This document shows positions 45,628 through 54,152 of a DNA stretch of 64,000 nucleotides, one piece after another (the stretch's first letter is position 1; each line of letters begins with the position of its first letter). Below the pieces are notes generated by a model, which was given only the letters and a program-made list of their open reading frames with translations, was not told the origin of the DNA and did no database searches. The position numbers and the translations under genes were made by a program. Origin of the DNA: an uncultured Pelagibacteraceae bacterium (GTDB lineage: Bacteria; Pseudomonadota; Alphaproteobacteria; Pelagibacterales; Pelagibacteraceae); assembly GCA_902582385.1 (NCBI GenBank), contig CACHRX010000003.1:1-64000 (forward strand), read 5' to 3'.

Positions 45628-46140
45628 TTAACTGCAGGCTTTTTTTGCAGTATTATAAGCTTTTGTAAATCCTAACAACGAGTAGTGATCTATTGTTTGA
45701 GATCCTTTTTCATTATATCCCGCCACCATTATTCTTGATCCTTTTTTCATTACTTTGACCATAATATTTTCTTTTTTATTACTAGTCATCCAAGCAAAAC
45801 CTTGCTGTTTTATATCAAATTTAAATTTATTATTTCCTGAAGTTGCCAAGACTGAATTATTCTTATTAAATTCATATCCTGCAGTTGCACTTATTTCATT
45901 AGAAATTTTTTCTCCAGGTCTAAAAGTTACAAATAATCTAGCATCTCTTTTATTTTTTTTAGGTGCTTGTAAAACTGGGATTGATTGAGCAAAACATACT
46001 TTGCCAGATGTTTCAGTCATTACCATTACCTCCCAATCCTTGTATTTTCCAACTTTTTTTAAATCTTCTGCAAAAGTTTTTGAGATACTTAAAATTAAAG
46101 TTATAAAAGAAAATAATAAAATTTTTTTAATTATGGGCAT
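45628..46140 (-). CDS. Invasion-associated locus B (IalB) family periplasmic protein
   Basis: The 170 aa protein has a signal peptide (residues about 1-24, cleavage after TFA) and the IalB pattern: YKDWEVM near the N-terminus of the mature part, CFAQSIP near 49, RLFVTFRPGEK, and a C-terminal Cys. IalB proteins are widespread in free-living alphaproteobacteria and the name does not imply virulence. The two cysteines may form a disulfide. It overlaps the aldo/keto reductase gene by 10 bp. Confidence 0.85.
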   Translation of the reverse strand: MPIIKKILLFSFITLILSISKTFAEDLKKVGKYKDWEVMVMTETSGKVCFAQSIPVLQAPKKNKRDARLFVTFRPGEKISNEISATAGYEFNKNNSVLATSGNNKFKFDIKQQGFAWMTSNKKENIMVKVMKKGSRIMVAGYNEKGSQTIDHYSLLGFTKAYNTAKKACS

Positions 46141-47171
46141 GGGTTTGGATATATTTTTTGAACTTTGTTAATCTCATTAATAATTTCGTTTGTTAGACTT
46201 ACATTTACACTTTCTATATTTGTTTTCAACTGTTCCATTGTTGTTGCACCTATGATCACACTTGTTACAAAAGGCTGGATTTCACAAAATTTCAATGACA
46301 TTTGAGTAAAATCAATATCAAATTTTTTTGATATTTCATAATATTCTTCTATAGCGTTTTGACCATTTTCATTTTTATATCTTGTAAAATCTTTAAATAA
46401 TTTCATCCTTGATTTATCAGGAAGATTATTATTTCTATATTTTCCTGTTAGGTATCCGAATGCTAGCGGCGAGTATGCTAATAATCCACTTTTTTCTCGT
46501 ACTGATATTTCAGCTAATCCAACCTCATAAGATCTATTGAGTAAATTATAAGGATTTTGAACCGACATCATTTTTGGAAGTTTTTTTAATTTTGATAGTT
46601 CCAGAAATTTTGACAAACCCCAAGCGGTTTCATTAGATAATCCTATATATCTAATTTTACCTTCACTAATAAATTTATCTAAACTTTCTAGAATTTCCTC
46701 AAAAGGTGTCCAATCATTATCTTTTTCATCATGCTCATAGCCGTGCATGCCAAAAAAATTTGTATTTCTCTCTGGCCAATGCAGTTGGTATAAATCTATG
46801 TGATCAGTCTTTAATCTTTTTAAACTTTCCTCTAAAGCCTGGGTAATTTTTTTTTTTCCAAAATTGTATCCCCCTCCTCTAATGTATTTGTTAGAAGTGT
46901 TTCCACAAACTTTAGTTGCAAGTATAATTTTATCTCTCTTTTTTGTTTTCTGAAACCAATTTCCAATTATTCTCTCTGTTTCTCCATATGTTTCCTCTCT
47001 CATCGGAATAGAGTAAATTTCAGCTGTATCCCAAAAATTTACCCCTTGGTCTAAAGCGTAATCCATTTGTTCAAAACCCTCGTCTTGAGTGTTTTGTTCT
47101 CCCCAAGTCATTGTACCGAGACAAATTGTACTCACATCAAGATCTGTATTTCCTAATTTCTTGTAATTCAT
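46131..47171 (-). CDS. Aldo/keto reductase (Tas-like)
   Basis: This is an NADP(H)-dependent (beta/alpha)8 reductase of unknown substrate. The 346 aa have the family start KLGNTDLDVSTICLGTMTWGEQ, the catalytic WDTAEIYSIP region with Asp and Tyr near residues 49-54, the KVCGNTSNKYIRGG lysine strand, and the LYQLHWPER motif with His near 132. It resembles E. coli Tas. It runs leftward with the IalB-like gene and argG, divergent from the BI-1 gene. Confidence 0.93.
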   Translation of the reverse strand: MNYKKLGNTDLDVSTICLGTMTWGEQNTQDEGFEQMDYALDQGVNFWDTAEIYSIPMREETYGETERIIGNWFQKTKKRDKIILATKVCGNTSNKYIRGGGYNFGKKKITQALEESLKRLKTDHIDLYQLHWPERNTNFFGMHGYEHDEKDNDWTPFEEILESLDKFISEGKIRYIGLSNETAWGLSKFLELSKLKKLPKMMSVQNPYNLLNRSYEVGLAEISVREKSGLLAYSPLAFGYLTGKYRNNNLPDKSRMKLFKDFTRYKNENGQNAIEEYYEISKKFDIDFTQMSLKFCEIQPFVTSVIIGATTMEQLKTNIESVNVSLTNEIINEINKVQKIYPNPCP

Positions 47172-47252
47172 TAAGGGTTTTTTGAATTTATATTTTATTA
47201 AACTTTTAAGGCATCTTGAATAATTAGTAAAAGACTATATATTTAAGTCATC

Positions 47253-48014
47253 ATGGAATTTGATAAAAAAGGAATACTATCGAGAGCGCGTGAAGCTCAA
47301 CAATCATCAATCGTTATGGACGAGGGCTTACGAGCCTACATGCTTAAAGTTTATAATTATATGGCTACAGGAGTGCTGCTTACAGGTATTATAGCTCTTT
47401 TATCTTTCAAAATGTCTGTAGTGACAGATTCCTCTGGCGCTATCACTGGATTTACAAGTATAGGTAACGCTTTATTTTTTTCAGGCTTAAAGTGGTTGGT
47501 TATGTTAGCTCCACTTGGAATAGTTTTTTATATGAGTTTTGGAATAAATAAAATGAGTGCCTCAAGAGCACAAACAGTTTTTTGGGTATTTGCTGCACTG
47601 ATGGGTTTGTCATTATCTTGGATACTACTAGTCTATACTGGTGCGAGTGTAGCAAGAGTATTTTTTATAACATCGGCCACATTTGGAGCAATGAGTTTAT
47701 ATGGTTATACGACTAAAAGAGATTTAACAAAATTAGGATCATTTTTAATGATGGGATTAATAGGAATTATAATTGCATCTTTAGTGAATATTTTTATGAA
47801 ATCTTCAATGATGTATTTTGTTATTTCGATTTTAGGTGTTTTAATTTTTGTTGGTCTTACAGCTTATGATACTCAAAAAATTAAGAATATGTATGTTGCT
47901 AGCGACACAGGAGAGCTCGTTGGTAAAAAAGCCATAATGGGAGCCTTAACTCTTTACTTAGATTTTATCAATCTATTTATAATGCTTCTAAGACTTTTTG
48001 GTCAGAGAAGATAA
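47253..48014 (+). CDS. Bax inhibitor-1/YccA family membrane protein
   Basis: The 253 aa protein has seven predicted membrane helices and the BI-1 (UPF0005) C-terminal signature: LTAYDTQKIKNMY near residue 205, then GALTLYLDFINLFIMLLRLFG. The N-terminus DEGLRAYMLKVYNYMATGV is typical for proteobacterial members. E. coli YccA modulates FtsH, and other BI-1 proteins leak Ca2+ in a pH-dependent way; which applies here is unknown. It ends 9 bp before the convergent DUF2794 gene. Confidence 0.93.
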   Translation: MEFDKKGILSRAREAQQSSIVMDEGLRAYMLKVYNYMATGVLLTGIIALLSFKMSVVTDSSGAITGFTSIGNALFFSGLKWLVMLAPLGIVFYMSFGINKMSASRAQTVFWVFAALMGLSLSWILLVYTGASVARVFFITSATFGAMSLYGYTTKRDLTKLGSFLMMGLIGIIIASLVNIFMKSSMMYFVISILGVLIFVGLTAYDTQKIKNMYVASDTGELVGKKAIMGALTLYLDFINLFIMLLRLFGQRR

Positions 48015-48023
48015 TTTCATTTT

Positions 48024-48365
48024 TTAAAGTTTTTTCCAATTAGTATTTTTTAAAAGTACATTTAGATCAAATGAGTTCTTTAATATTTTTCCGTTAGTAT
48101 CTGTTATCAAATATTTAAGATTTTTGTTTTTTGGGTTAAAATTTTTACATATTTTATACAGCGCGTTTTCTGTGGCATTCTTAAAAACACTGAAACCGAC
48201 CTGTTTACCTGATATATTGAGACCATAGTCTTTCCACGATCCTTCAGAAACCATTTTCGCATACAGGTCTAAAATAATTTTCAATTCTTCTTTTTCAAAA
48301 AAATGTTTATCTTCTAATTTTTTATTATTGGAATTATTTATTATCAATTTTAAATTATTATTCAT
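48024..48365 (-). CDS. DUF2794 protein
   Basis: The 113 aa protein matches DUF2794, an alphaproteobacterial family of unknown function: FFEKEELKIILDLYAKMVSEGSWKDYGL, then VGFSVFKNATENALYKICK. No signal peptide or membrane segment is present. It overlaps the septation protein gene by 8 bp, a pairing that suggests co-expression rather than a known joint role. Confidence 0.82.
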   Translation of the reverse strand: MNNNLKLIINNSNNKKLEDKHFFEKEELKIILDLYAKMVSEGSWKDYGLNISGKQVGFSVFKNATENALYKICKNFNPKNKNLKYLITDTNGKILKNSFDLNVLLKNTNWKKL

Positions 48366-48909
48366 TAGTTTTATATCTGTTGATTATTCCTATTTGGAAA
48401 GCAGTAAATATAAAAGTTATAGGTAATAAACCCCATACTTTAAAATTTACCCAAAATTCTTCTGATTGGGTTCTCCACACCAATTCATTTAATAATGCGA
48501 GTCCAAAGAAAAAATATATCCATCTTTTATTTAGGATTTCCCATCCTTCATTAGTTAAGGAAACAGATTTTCCCATTAGTTTTTTAAGAACAGGTTCTTT
48601 TGTAAAGTATTTTCCAAATATTAGTGCTAGCCCAAATAATATATTTATAATTGTAGGCTTTACATAAATAAAAACAGGGTTGTCAAAATAAATTGTTAGT
48701 CCACCAAAAAAAGTGATTAGAAAACCACTAATCAATGGAACTTTGGGAATTTTTTTTTCTAAAACCCACATTATTACTAATGATATTATTGTCGCAATTA
48801 TAAAAGGAGGAATGGCTATTTTTAAATCTTTTCCACTATCGTAGTAGTAGTAAAAAAAAATTATTAATGGTCCAAAATCAGTAAGAAACTTTAAAAAAGA
48901 TTTGTTCAC
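48358..48909 (-). CDS. yciB: Inner membrane-spanning protein YciB (septation protein A)
   Basis: The 183 aa protein has five membrane helices and the YciB/IspZ pattern: the LTDFGPLIIFFYYYY start, VPLISGFLITFFGGLTIYFDNPVFIYVKPTIIN near residues 57-89, and LNELVWR near 139. The family is involved in cell envelope and septation in gammaproteobacteria. It overlaps the DUF2794 gene by 8 bp and is divergent from hspQ. Confidence 0.93.
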   Translation of the reverse strand: MNKSFLKFLTDFGPLIIFFYYYYDSGKDLKIAIPPFIIATIISLVIMWVLEKKIPKVPLISGFLITFFGGLTIYFDNPVFIYVKPTIINILFGLALIFGKYFTKEPVLKKLMGKSVSLTNEGWEILNKRWIYFFFGLALLNELVWRTQSEEFWVNFKVWGLLPITFIFTAFQIGIINRYKTNE

Positions 48910-48995
48910 TAAAAGATATTAACATAAATAATATTTTTACAAAAATTTAAAATTTTTCTTATTGATTTTTAATTTTAAATACCCATACTAAAGAT

Positions 48996-49316
48996 ATGGC
49001 AATTCAAAAAGCTAAATTCTCAATAGGAGATATTGTAAAACACAAGCACTTTGAGTTTAGAGGTGTAATTTATGATGTTGACTTTGAGTTTAATAATTCT
49101 GAAGAATGGTATCAATCAATACCAAAAAACGTAAGACCAAGGAAAGATCAGCCATTTTATCATCTTTTGGCTGAAAATGATGAAATTACTTATGAGGCAT
49201 ACGTATCAGAGCAAAATTTATTAATGGATGATTCTGATGAGCCAATTAAACACCCTCTTATAGAGGAAATTTTCTCAGGAAAAAAGGGATCTAGCTATTT
49301 TAAGCTATCAAACTAA
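48996..49316 (+). CDS. hspQ: Heat shock protein HspQ (YccV-like)
   Basis: HspQ (YccV) binds hemimethylated DNA in vitro and modulates Lon protease and DnaA in E. coli. The 106 aa have the pattern FSIGDIVKHKHFEFRGVIYDVD, then RPRKDQPFYHLLAEND and AYVSEQNLL near residues 65-75. Proximity to the probable origin is distant (about 45 kb), so no direct positional link is claimed. It is divergent from yciB across 86 bp. The 3' spacer to ccmC is discussed separately. Confidence 0.92.
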   Translation: MAIQKAKFSIGDIVKHKHFEFRGVIYDVDFEFNNSEEWYQSIPKNVRPRKDQPFYHLLAENDEITYEAYVSEQNLLMDDSDEPIKHPLIEEIFSGKKGSSYFKLSN

Positions 49317-49496
49317 ATAAATCACTTTTTAAACACAATTAGCTCAAATCTTTGTCACAGGAATTTACTAAATTAAGTTATATTTCTGGTCAAGAGTGTT
49401 AACTATTTACCCTTCGTTATTATCTCCCTCTACATTCTTGATCAGATTATAGTTTCATAATAAAAATCTATAAATTAATTAAAATTGTAATTAAAA
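49317..49496. other. hspQ-ccmC spacer with a long imperfect hairpin
   Basis: This 180 bp spacer is the second longest in the window. It contains a 13-bp stem: 49386-49398 pairs with 49433-49445 (two G-T wobbles, no mismatch) around a 34-base loop. An outer TATA-type helix may extend it. No reading frame is convincing. There is no U-run, so it is not a typical intrinsic terminator. It may be the leader of the ccm operon, a small RNA, or chance. Confidence 0.4.
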
Positions 49497-50204
49497 ATGT
49501 TTAAATATTTTGAACCAAGTAGAATTTTTTCGATAACCTCTAAAGCTCCTAGATATGTTATGTTGTTATTCATCATAACCCTTGCAATTGGTTTGACTGA
49601 GGCGCTTATCTTATCACCTGAAGATTATAAGCAAAGTCATTCTGTTAGAATTATGTATGTTCATGTGCCAGCTGCTTGGATTACCCTTGGAATATTTTCG
49701 AGTATGACTTTTTTATCCATAATTGGATATATTTTTAAAATAAGAAATTTTTTTTTAATTTCAAAAAGTTTGGCACCATCTGGTTTAGTCTTCAATATTA
49801 TAGCTTTAGTAACTGGTTCAATTTGGGGAAAACCAACATGGGGAACATGGTGGGCGTGGGATGCTAGAATTACCTCAATGCTTATTTTAGGTTTGTTTTA
49901 TTTTATGTATTTAGTTGCTTGGAGAATTTTTGAAAATAAAGATAGTGCTTTTAAAATAACTACTATTATTACAATATTGGGAATAGTTAATGTTCCTATA
50001 ATTAAATTTTCAGTTGATTGGTGGAATACATTGCATCAACCAGCTTCAATCAACATTTTATCAAAGTCATCCATTCATATCTCAATGCTATTTCCTTTGC
50101 TAATCATGACTGCGGCATTTGCTCTATTTTCTCTATTAATTTTTTTAATGAAATATAATACAGAACTGATAAAGATTAAAAATAAAGGCTTAGATAGATT
50201 ATGA
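49497..50204 (+). CDS. ccmC: Cytochrome c maturation protein CcmC
   Basis: CcmC loads heme onto CcmE at the periplasmic face. The 235 aa have six membrane helices and the heme-handling signature WGKPTWGTWWAWDARITS near residues 106-123, with the flanking histidines in MYVHVPAAW and SIHISML. It is the first gene of the ccm cluster here; ccmA and ccmB (the ABC part) are not upstream. It overlaps ccmD by 4 bp. Confidence 0.96.
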   Translation: MFKYFEPSRIFSITSKAPRYVMLLFIITLAIGLTEALILSPEDYKQSHSVRIMYVHVPAAWITLGIFSSMTFLSIIGYIFKIRNFFLISKSLAPSGLVFNIIALVTGSIWGKPTWGTWWAWDARITSMLILGLFYFMYLVAWRIFENKDSAFKITTIITILGIVNVPIIKFSVDWWNTLHQPASINILSKSSIHISMLFPLLIMTAAFALFSLLIFLMKYNTELIKIKNKGLDRL

Positions 50205-50428
50205 TCAAAGAAATTTTATTTATGAATGGTTTCGGACTTTATGTTTGGTCTGCTTTTGCATTTACTATATTGAGCTTTGCATTACTTTATGTTGTGACAA
50301 AAACACAGTACATTAAAGAAAAGAATAAATTTATTTCTAAGTTTGGAACTTTAAACCCTGAAAGAGCAACTTCTGCAAAATCACAAAGTATTAATAAAGA
50401 AATTTTGTCTAACACATCAAGTATTTAA
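50201..50428 (+). CDS. ccmD: Heme exporter protein CcmD
   Basis: CcmD is a small membrane protein needed to release holo-CcmE. The 75 aa have one membrane helix (FGLYVWSAFAFTILSFALLYVV, about residues 11-32), with the conserved Tyr and a basic cytosolic side. The C-terminal 25 residues are Ser/Thr-rich and longer than usual. It overlaps ccmC by 4 bp and precedes ccmE by 10 bp. Assignment is by size, topology and position. Confidence 0.85.
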   Translation: MIKEILFMNGFGLYVWSAFAFTILSFALLYVVTKTQYIKEKNKFISKFGTLNPERATSAKSQSINKEILSNTSSI

Positions 50429-50438
50429 CTTTTAAAAC

Positions 50439-50858
50439 ATGTATGGTCGTAAAGTTAAATTAAGATTTTTTTTTGTATTACTAATCTTAATTACCTTAAT
50501 TTTATCAGTTTATCTTATTTTAAAATCTCTTGAAGAGAACGTTGTTTATTTTCAGTCTCCAACTGAAATAAAAATCTTACCAGAAATAGAAAAAAAAAAA
50601 ATTAGAGTTGGGGGCATGGTAAAAAATAATTCATTATCTATGGGAGCAAAAGAAATAAAATTTATTATCACTGATTTTAAAAACGAAATAAACGTAATTT
50701 ATTCGGGATTAGTTCCAAATTTATTTACAGAAGGAAAAGGCGTTGTTGCAGAAGGTTATTTGAAAGATAAAAACTTTTTTTTGGCCACTAAAATTTTAGC
50801 AAAACATGATGAGAATTATATGCCTCCAGAAGTAAAAGCAGCCTTAGAGGAGAAATAA
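50439..50858 (+). CDS. ccmE: Heme chaperone CcmE
   Basis: CcmE is a periplasmic heme chaperone. The 139 aa have an N-terminal anchor (about residues 9-28), an OB-fold ([42 protein letters not shown]) and the covalent heme histidine at about residue 128 in KHDENY, with the nearby tyrosine four residues on. A short C-terminal tail follows. It sits 3 bp before ccmF. Confidence 0.95.
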   Translation: MYGRKVKLRFFFVLLILITLILSVYLILKSLEENVVYFQSPTEIKILPEIEKKKIRVGGMVKNNSLSMGAKEIKFIITDFKNEINVIYSGLVPNLFTEGKGVVAEGYLKDKNFFLATKILAKHDENYMPPEVKAALEEK

Positions 50859-50861
50859 ATC

Positions 50862-52739
50862 TTGGCTAGTTTAATCGGATTTTATTCTTTAATTTTTGGT
50901 CTTTGCTTATCTTTTATAATTATTTTTTATTCAGTTAGAAATTTTAAAGACTCAATGGTTTTTGATAATAAAATAATATTCTCAACTTTTTTACAATTTT
51001 TTTTTGTTATAGTAAGTTTTTTAGGTTTGATTTTATCTTTCGTATATTCTGACTTTAGTAATGAAACCGTTTTTAACAATTCACACACTACTAAGCCTCT
51101 TTTTTACAAAATTTCAGGAACATGGGGCAATCATGAGGGAAGTCTATTATTGTGGTTATTAGTATTAACATTATTCATTTTTTTATTTTTGATCAAATCT
51201 AAAGACCAATCTAAAAAATATAGAATCTTAACTTTATTATTCCAGCAAGTAATTATTATGGGTTTTTTTATTTTTTTAATAAAAACTTCAAATCCGTTTA
51301 ATTATATTTTTCCAATACCAAAAGAGGGATTAGGACTTAATCCTATTCTTCAAGATCCAGCACTAGCAATTCATCCTCCAATTTTATATTTAGGTTATGT
51401 TGGGTCTTCAATAATTTTTTCATCCACTCTTGCTGCAACTTCTCTTAACTACATTTCCAAAGAGTGGGCAAAACATCTCAAACAGTGGGTTTTAATATCT
51501 TGGATTTTTTTAACATTAGGAATTTTGTTAGGTTCAGTCTGGGCATATTATGAGTTGGGATGGGGAGGTTTTTGGTTTTGGGATCCTGTTGAAAACGTTT
51601 CCTTGATGCCATGGTTGGCTCTAACAACTTTGCTTCATTGTATTTTAGTATTAGAAAAAAGATTAACCTTAACTTCTTGGGTTGTTATTTTATCAATATC
51701 AACATTCACATTAAGCATGTGTGGAACTTTTTTAGTGAGGTCAGGTATTCTAAACTCCATTCACACTTTTGCGAATGATCCAGAAAGAGGACTATTTATT
51801 CTGATTTTTTTATTTTGTTTAATTTTTTTGTCATTATTCATTTTTTTCTTTTTTCACAAAAATAACGATAAAAATGTCGATAGTTTTTTCTGGCTTAGTA
51901 AAGAGACATCAATTTTAGTCAATAATTGGTTTATGATGTATTTTCTATCTGTTGTTTTAATCGGAACTGTATATCCAATATTTTTAGAAGTTATATCTTC
52001 AGAAAAAATTTCTGTAGGACCACCTTTTTACAATAAATTGATAATTCCCTTTTTAATTCCTTTTTTGTTAGCTATGGCAATAGGTCCAAAATTAAAATGG
52101 ATTAAATCAGATTTACAAGATAAGAAATATTTGATTTTATTTTTTATTATTTCATTTTTGTTATCAATATTTATTATCAAAATTCTAAATATTAATTTTC
52201 TTTTAAATACTATTCTAGTTACTTCTGCATTTTATTTATTTTTTATCACTTTGAGAGATTTTTTTACTAAGAAATTTAAAAATTTATCTCAGAATATATC
52301 TCACTTTGGATTTAGTTTATTAATTTTAAGTATCTTGTTTAATAATATCTTTTCAAATGAGATTATAACTAATTTAAAAGTTGGAGAAACTTTTCAGTCT
52401 GAAAAATTTAAGATAAATTTTGAAAACATAGAAAAAAGAAATGATCAAAATTTTTTAGCTATTATTGGAAAGCTCAAAATAGAAAGTTTAAATGGTAATA
52501 TTGAGACTTTAAGACCAGAAATAAGAATATATAACCAACCTAATATTACTACTAGTGAAGCAGATATTAAAACAAATTTATTAACAGATAAATTTATGAC
52601 TATGAATTTTATTCAAAACCAAGATTATTTTAATATCAGATATCAAGTAAAACCTTTTATGATTTGGATTTGGTTTTCAGTTCTAATTATAAGTTTTGGG
52701 GGTTTATTAAGTTTATTGCAAAAAAGATATGAGAATTAA
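50862..52739 (+). CDS. ccmF: Cytochrome c heme lyase subunit CcmF
   Basis: CcmF is the multi-pass heme lyase subunit that joins heme from CcmE to apocytochrome c. The 625 aa begin at TTG, 3 bp after ccmE. The tryptophan-rich motif WGGFWFWDPVENVSLMPWL lies near residues 233-251, and conserved His and Pro motifs include ILQDPALAIHPPILYLGY near 162. A short periplasmic C-terminal region ends in one membrane helix. It overlaps ccmG by 11 bp. Confidence 0.95.
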   Translation: MASLIGFYSLIFGLCLSFIIIFYSVRNFKDSMVFDNKIIFSTFLQFFFVIVSFLGLILSFVYSDFSNETVFNNSHTTKPLFYKISGTWGNHEGSLLLWLLVLTLFIFLFLIKSKDQSKKYRILTLLFQQVIIMGFFIFLIKTSNPFNYIFPIPKEGLGLNPILQDPALAIHPPILYLGYVGSSIIFSSTLAATSLNYISKEWAKHLKQWVLISWIFLTLGILLGSVWAYYELGWGGFWFWDPVENVSLMPWLALTTLLHCILVLEKRLTLTSWVVILSISTFTLSMCGTFLVRSGILNSIHTFANDPERGLFILIFLFCLIFLSLFIFFFFHKNNDKNVDSFFWLSKETSILVNNWFMMYFLSVVLIGTVYPIFLEVISSEKISVGPPFYNKLIIPFLIPFLLAMAIGPKLKWIKSDLQDKKYLILFFIISFLLSIFIIKILNINFLLNTILVTSAFYLFFITLRDFFTKKFKNLSQNISHFGFSLLILSILFNNIFSNEIITNLKVGETFQSEKFKINFENIEKRNDQNFLAIIGKLKIESLNGNIETLRPEIRIYNQPNITTSEADIKTNLLTDKFMTMNFIQNQDYFNIRYQVKPFMIWIWFSVLIISFGGLLSLLQKRYEN

Positions 52740-53247
52740 AATTTTACCATTATTTTTAGTCATTAGTTTTTTATTTATATTTTTTATTTTTTTTAAAGGA
52801 CTACAAAATTCCAATATATATTCACCAGATATTAATAATGAAAAAGATATTCCATTTTTTGAGACAAAAATACTTAATACAAATGATAAGGTTAACTCTA
52901 AAGAAATTTTTATCAGTGATAAATTTTATTTATTGAATGTATGGGCATCATGGTGCATTCCTTGTAAAGATGAACATCCTTACCTCATGGATTTAAGTGT
53001 ACAAAACAATATAGAAATTATTGGTCTCAATTACAAAGATAATGATAAAAATGCAAAAAACTTTTTAAAAAATATGGATAATCCTTATAAAGTTATTTTT
53101 TTAGACAAAGATGGCACTATAGCAATTGAATGGGGTGCTTACGGTGTTCCCGAATCTTTTTTAATTTATAATAAGAGGGTGATAAAAAAGATAATTGGTC
53201 CATTAAATAAAAACTCATACTCAGAAATAATTAATTTAATTAAATGA
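52729..53247 (+). CDS. ccmG: Thiol:disulfide interchange protein CcmG/DsbE
   Basis: CcmG is a membrane-tethered thioredoxin that keeps apocytochrome c cysteines reduced. The 172 aa have an N-terminal anchor (about residues 5-22) and the active site WASWCIPCKDEHPYL with a CIPC near residue 75. The cis-Pro region YGVPESFLI is present. It overlaps ccmF and ccmH. Confidence 0.93.
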   Translation: MRIKILPLFLVISFLFIFFIFFKGLQNSNIYSPDINNEKDIPFFETKILNTNDKVNSKEIFISDKFYLLNVWASWCIPCKDEHPYLMDLSVQNNIEIIGLNYKDNDKNAKNFLKNMDNPYKVIFLDKDGTIAIEWGAYGVPESFLIYNKRVIKKIIGPLNKNSYSEIINLIK

Positions 53248-53612
53248 AAAAAATAAAATATTTGATTGTTATATTTTTAATAACTAATTTAAGTTTATCT
53301 AATGCTCAAGAGTCAGATTTACAGAATAAAATTACTAAAAATTTACGTTGTCTAATTTGTCAGGGCCAGTCAGTTTATGAGTCAGACTCCGAATTTGCAA
53401 ATAGTTTAAAGTTAGTAGTTCAAAATAAGTTAGACGAAGGTCTTAATGAAAAGCAAATCTATGGTTATCTAAAAACCAAATACGGTGAGTGGATATTATT
53501 TGATCCAAATTTTGGTAAAAATACATATTTTCTTTGGTTATTGCCAATATTTGTGTTTATTATTGGTGGTGTAATTATATTTAAATTATTTATTATAAGA
53601 AAAAACAAATAA
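53244..53612 (+). CDS. ccmH: Cytochrome c-type biogenesis protein CcmH
   Basis: CcmH is a periplasmic thioreductase with one C-terminal membrane helix. The 122 aa have a signal sequence (cleavage near SNA), the LRCLICQGQSV motif (residues about 34-44) with the redox CxxC, and a single helix near 98-117. It lacks a fused CcmI (TPR) domain, and no ccmI gene follows. It overlaps ccmG by 4 bp. Confidence 0.94.
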   Translation: MKKIKYLIVIFLITNLSLSNAQESDLQNKITKNLRCLICQGQSVYESDSEFANSLKLVVQNKLDEGLNEKQIYGYLKTKYGEWILFDPNFGKNTYFLWLLPIFVFIIGGVIIFKLFIIRKNK

Positions 53613-53622
53613 AATTTTATTT

Positions 53623-54135
53623 ATGAAATTTAAAAGAATATTGATATTCTTAACTTTTCTTTTAGCGGGCTTCCCGTTAACAGCTGATGAGTTGAACTTA
53701 AATAAAAGTAATAATGAATTTAGTTTGTTTACAGGAATGTTTGATTTTAGTGATGATGGTAAAAGTTCTTCTTTATTCGGCATTCAACATCTAAATGAGG
53801 ATTTAAACCGTGATACTTTTTTAGGAAATTTGTCTCCTGTCACTGGAGCTATGATTACAGCTGATAATGCCTCGTATTTTTATACTGGCGTTCAAGCAAA
53901 TTATAAGATTGGATCAATAAATGTAATTCCAAGCTTTACCCCGGGGTATTACCATCAAGGTGATGGAAAGGACCTTGGACACGTTTTGGAGTTCAAAAGT
54001 GAGGTCAAACTCTCTCTAGACTTACTGAAAGATAGTAAACTTGGTTTTTCTTATAATCATTTGTCAAATGCGAGCTTAGGGGATAAAAATCCTGGGGCAA
54101 ATAGTTATATGTTTAATTTTCTTAAAAAGTTTTAG
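53623..54135 (+). CDS. PagL-like lipid A 3-O-deacylase
   Basis: The 170 aa protein looks like an outer-membrane beta-barrel of the PagL/acyloxyacyl hydrolase family, which removes the 3-O acyl chain of lipid A. A signal peptide covers about residues 1-21. The catalytic pair fits YNHLSNASLGDKNPGANS near 146-163, where His and Ser match the PagL H-x-S motif. The protein ends in Phe, as outer-membrane barrels do. It lies 10 bp after ccmH but is not functionally related to it. Confidence 0.85.
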   Translation: MKFKRILIFLTFLLAGFPLTADELNLNKSNNEFSLFTGMFDFSDDGKSSSLFGIQHLNEDLNRDTFLGNLSPVTGAMITADNASYFYTGVQANYKIGSINVIPSFTPGYYHQGDGKDLGHVLEFKSEVKLSLDLLKDSKLGFSYNHLSNASLGDKNPGANSYMFNFLKKF

Positions 54136-54152
54136 ACAAACATATTATGATA

